A stretch of DNA of 17,500 nucleotides from positions 42,501 to 60,000 of the forward strand of contig JACVTC010000097.1 of assembly GCA_016946835.1 (NCBI GenBank). Reading direction: 5' to 3'. The translations under genes were made by a program, and so were the position numbers. The stretch is from Neocallimastix lanati (nom. inval.). Lineage: Eukaryota; Neocallimastigomycota; Neocallimastigomycetes; Neocallimastigales; Neocallimastigaceae. Below, piece after piece: positions 16,480 through 17,500 of the stretch. Below the pieces are notes generated by a model. The model searched no databases and was not told where the DNA came from. It worked only from the letters and a program-made list of their open reading frames with translations. The stretch's first letter is position 1. Each line of letters begins with the position of its first letter.

Positions 16480-17424
16480 TTAATTATTGTTTTGTTGGTA
16501 TCTAAGTTGTGGGCAATACCTAATAATATGGCCAGGCTCATGACACCAATAACATACTTTTATATGTAGGTTCTCTAAACCCCTAGTAATATCATCAACA
16601 CTATTTAAACCATTATTATTGTTAAGAGTATTATTAATATTTCTTGGAACCTTTGCATTATTCATCCTATTTAATGTATTATTATTAATATTATTATAGT
16701 TGTTATAATTATTGTTAAAATTATTACTCCTCTGTAATTCATTATTTAAATTCCTATTTTTATTTTGTAAATTGGTATTTAAGAATGAGTTATAATTATT
16801 ATTTAATTGATTAAAGTTTTGGTTGGATCTATATCTACTAATAAAAGGATAATTATTTTGGTTATTATTATTGTTAAATTTTCTACCCTTTTGTACTGAG
16901 CGACTTCCAAGTTTTATTCTTTCTACTTTTTCCGCAATTTTACAAGCAGCTTCAATAGTCTTGGCTTCTTCATAGGCTACCTTTTCATAAATATCAGTTC
17001 GACTACGTATAGAATTCTCGTAATCATAGACTGATAATTTTGCTTTATTGTCTGTAGAGAGCTGGCAGTAGTAATCCAAGTACCTATCGCTAAATTCCCT
17101 AACACTTTCATTTGGCATAATTAGTAAAGTTTTTAATTCCCTAAATCTTTCATCTTCGTTTAGATGGTACCTTTCCAGGAGGATATCTCTACACTCTTCT
17201 AAATTTAAAATTCTGTTTGCTTCTACGAATTTGTCGCTCACAATTTGGGTGGCTTCCTCTACAGTTCCTGCCAAAATGAACTGAAATTTTTCTTCGTCAT
17301 CAGTAACCTTTTCCATCTTTAACCAATTTTTCATAAGAATGTACCAAGCTTTTACATTCTTATTATTTCCACCTATAATTGGTAGTGGAATTTTTCTTCC
17401 TTCACGGTTGGAAATCATCTTCAT
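16480..17424 (-). CDS. gag: Gag of element 2 with CCHC zinc knuckle
   Basis: 314 residues from ATG 17422-17424 to TAA 16480-16482. Residues 1-170 look like the retrotransposon gag capsid domain (AWYILMKNWLKMEK early, then REFSDRYLDYYCQL), which builds the virus-like particle. Residues about 190-285 are Asn-rich and basic. The C-terminus has a CX2CX4HX4C knuckle (C291, C294, H299, C304) that binds element RNA. The frame is intact. It ends right where the next frame (one base back) becomes open, with almost no overlap, so if translation continues into pol it would need a -1 shift at the stop. An ATG two codons later is an alternative start. Confidence 0.9.
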   Translation of the reverse strand: MKMISNREGRKIPLPIIGGNNKNVKAWYILMKNWLKMEKVTDDEEKFQFILAGTVEEATQIVSDKFVEANRILNLEECRDILLERYHLNEDERFRELKTLLIMPNESVREFSDRYLDYYCQLSTDNKAKLSVYDYENSIRSRTDIYEKVAYEEAKTIEAACKIAEKVERIKLGSRSVQKGRKFNNNNNQNNYPFISRYRSNQNFNQLNNNYNSFLNTNLQNKNRNLNNELQRSNNFNNNYNNYNNINNNTLNRMNNAKVPRNINNTLNNNNGLNSVDDITRGLENLHIKVCYWCHEPGHIIRYCPQLRYQQNNN

Positions 17425-17500
17425 ATATTATTAAATGAATATATTGTTGTATGTGTATATGTATTTTTTTTTTTTTTTTTTTTTTTATATTATTATTATT
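17425..17500. other. Leader upstream of element 2 gag, window edge
   Basis: 76 nt of AT-rich DNA with a run of about 22 T (A on the element's strand). A primer-binding site and LTR end would be expected near here but none is recognisable. Confidence 0.5.

Larger units (their letters stand above)
12109..17424 (-). mobile_element. Ty3/gypsy-type LTR retrotransposon (element 2), internal part
   Basis: Minus-strand order is gag with CCHC knuckle (17424-16480), Asn-rich connector (16479-15529), then protease, RT, RNase H and integrase in one long frame (15528-12109). Domain order and the DD35E integrase define it as Ty3/gypsy-type. It is a different lineage from element 1: gag, protease and connector share little recognisable sequence. 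The polymerase part looks intact while the gag-pol connector is broken. No LTRs are recognisable; the 5' LTR would lie mostly beyond the right edge. Confidence 0.95.

Noticed and set aside
7281-17424. The two gypsy elements as one insertion split by a gap
   Set aside because: Both contain gag, protease and RT, with different sequences and motif details, so they are two separate elements.

Overview
The window is extremely AT-rich eukaryotic DNA with GT-AG introns, long mono-, tri- and pentanucleotide arrays, asparagine-rich proteins and two Ty3/gypsy-type retrotransposons. This combination best fits an anaerobic gut fungus (Neocallimastigomycota such as Neocallimastix, Anaeromyces or Piromyces). 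That placement is inference from composition and architecture. A dictyostelid or another AT-rich protist is not excluded.

Region 1 (1-4410, + strand) is the 3' part of a gene for a single-pass membrane leucine-rich-repeat (LRR) protein. Sixteen complete internal exons are each exactly 69 nt, each codes for one 23-residue LRR, and each is bounded by phase-2 introns. A 9-nt tail of a further exon sits at the left edge. A 703-nt terminal exon codes for a Cys-containing cap, one transmembrane helix and an Asn-rich cytoplasmic tail. Two LRR subtypes (LPNELF and IPPxIQNL types) occur eight times each in near alternation. The locus carries recent cassette duplications, two apparent exon relics and one lost splice acceptor.

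Region 2 (4411-7280) has no confident gene. It holds T-rich and AT-rich simple repeats, a GC-richer islet at 5122-5262 that could be a terminal coding exon, a minus-strand coding-like fragment at 5800-5928, and two AAAAT/TTTTA pentanucleotide arrays in opposite orientation. The second array grades into eight copies of a 32-nt unit spaced by variable pentanucleotide tracts.

Region 3 (7281-10085, - strand) is a decayed Ty3/gypsy element in one reading frame. It runs gag, CCHC knuckle, protease, RT, RNase H and the integrase zinc finger, interrupted by three stop codons. An in-frame deletion removes the RT YxDD motif through the start of RNase H, and the element is cut off after the integrase zinc finger.

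Region 4 (10086-12108) is non-coding AT-rich DNA. It probably contains leader/LTR sequence of both elements, but no LTR pair can be identified.

Region 5 (12109-17424, - strand) is a second, different gypsy element. Its RT, RNase H and integrase have intact-looking catalytic motifs, its protease site is unusual (Asp-Ala-Cys), and its gag ends in a CCHC knuckle. An Asn-rich connector between gag and pol is broken by three apparent one-base frame changes and two stops. Both elements point the same way and are distinct lineages, so they are neighbours and not two halves of one insertion.
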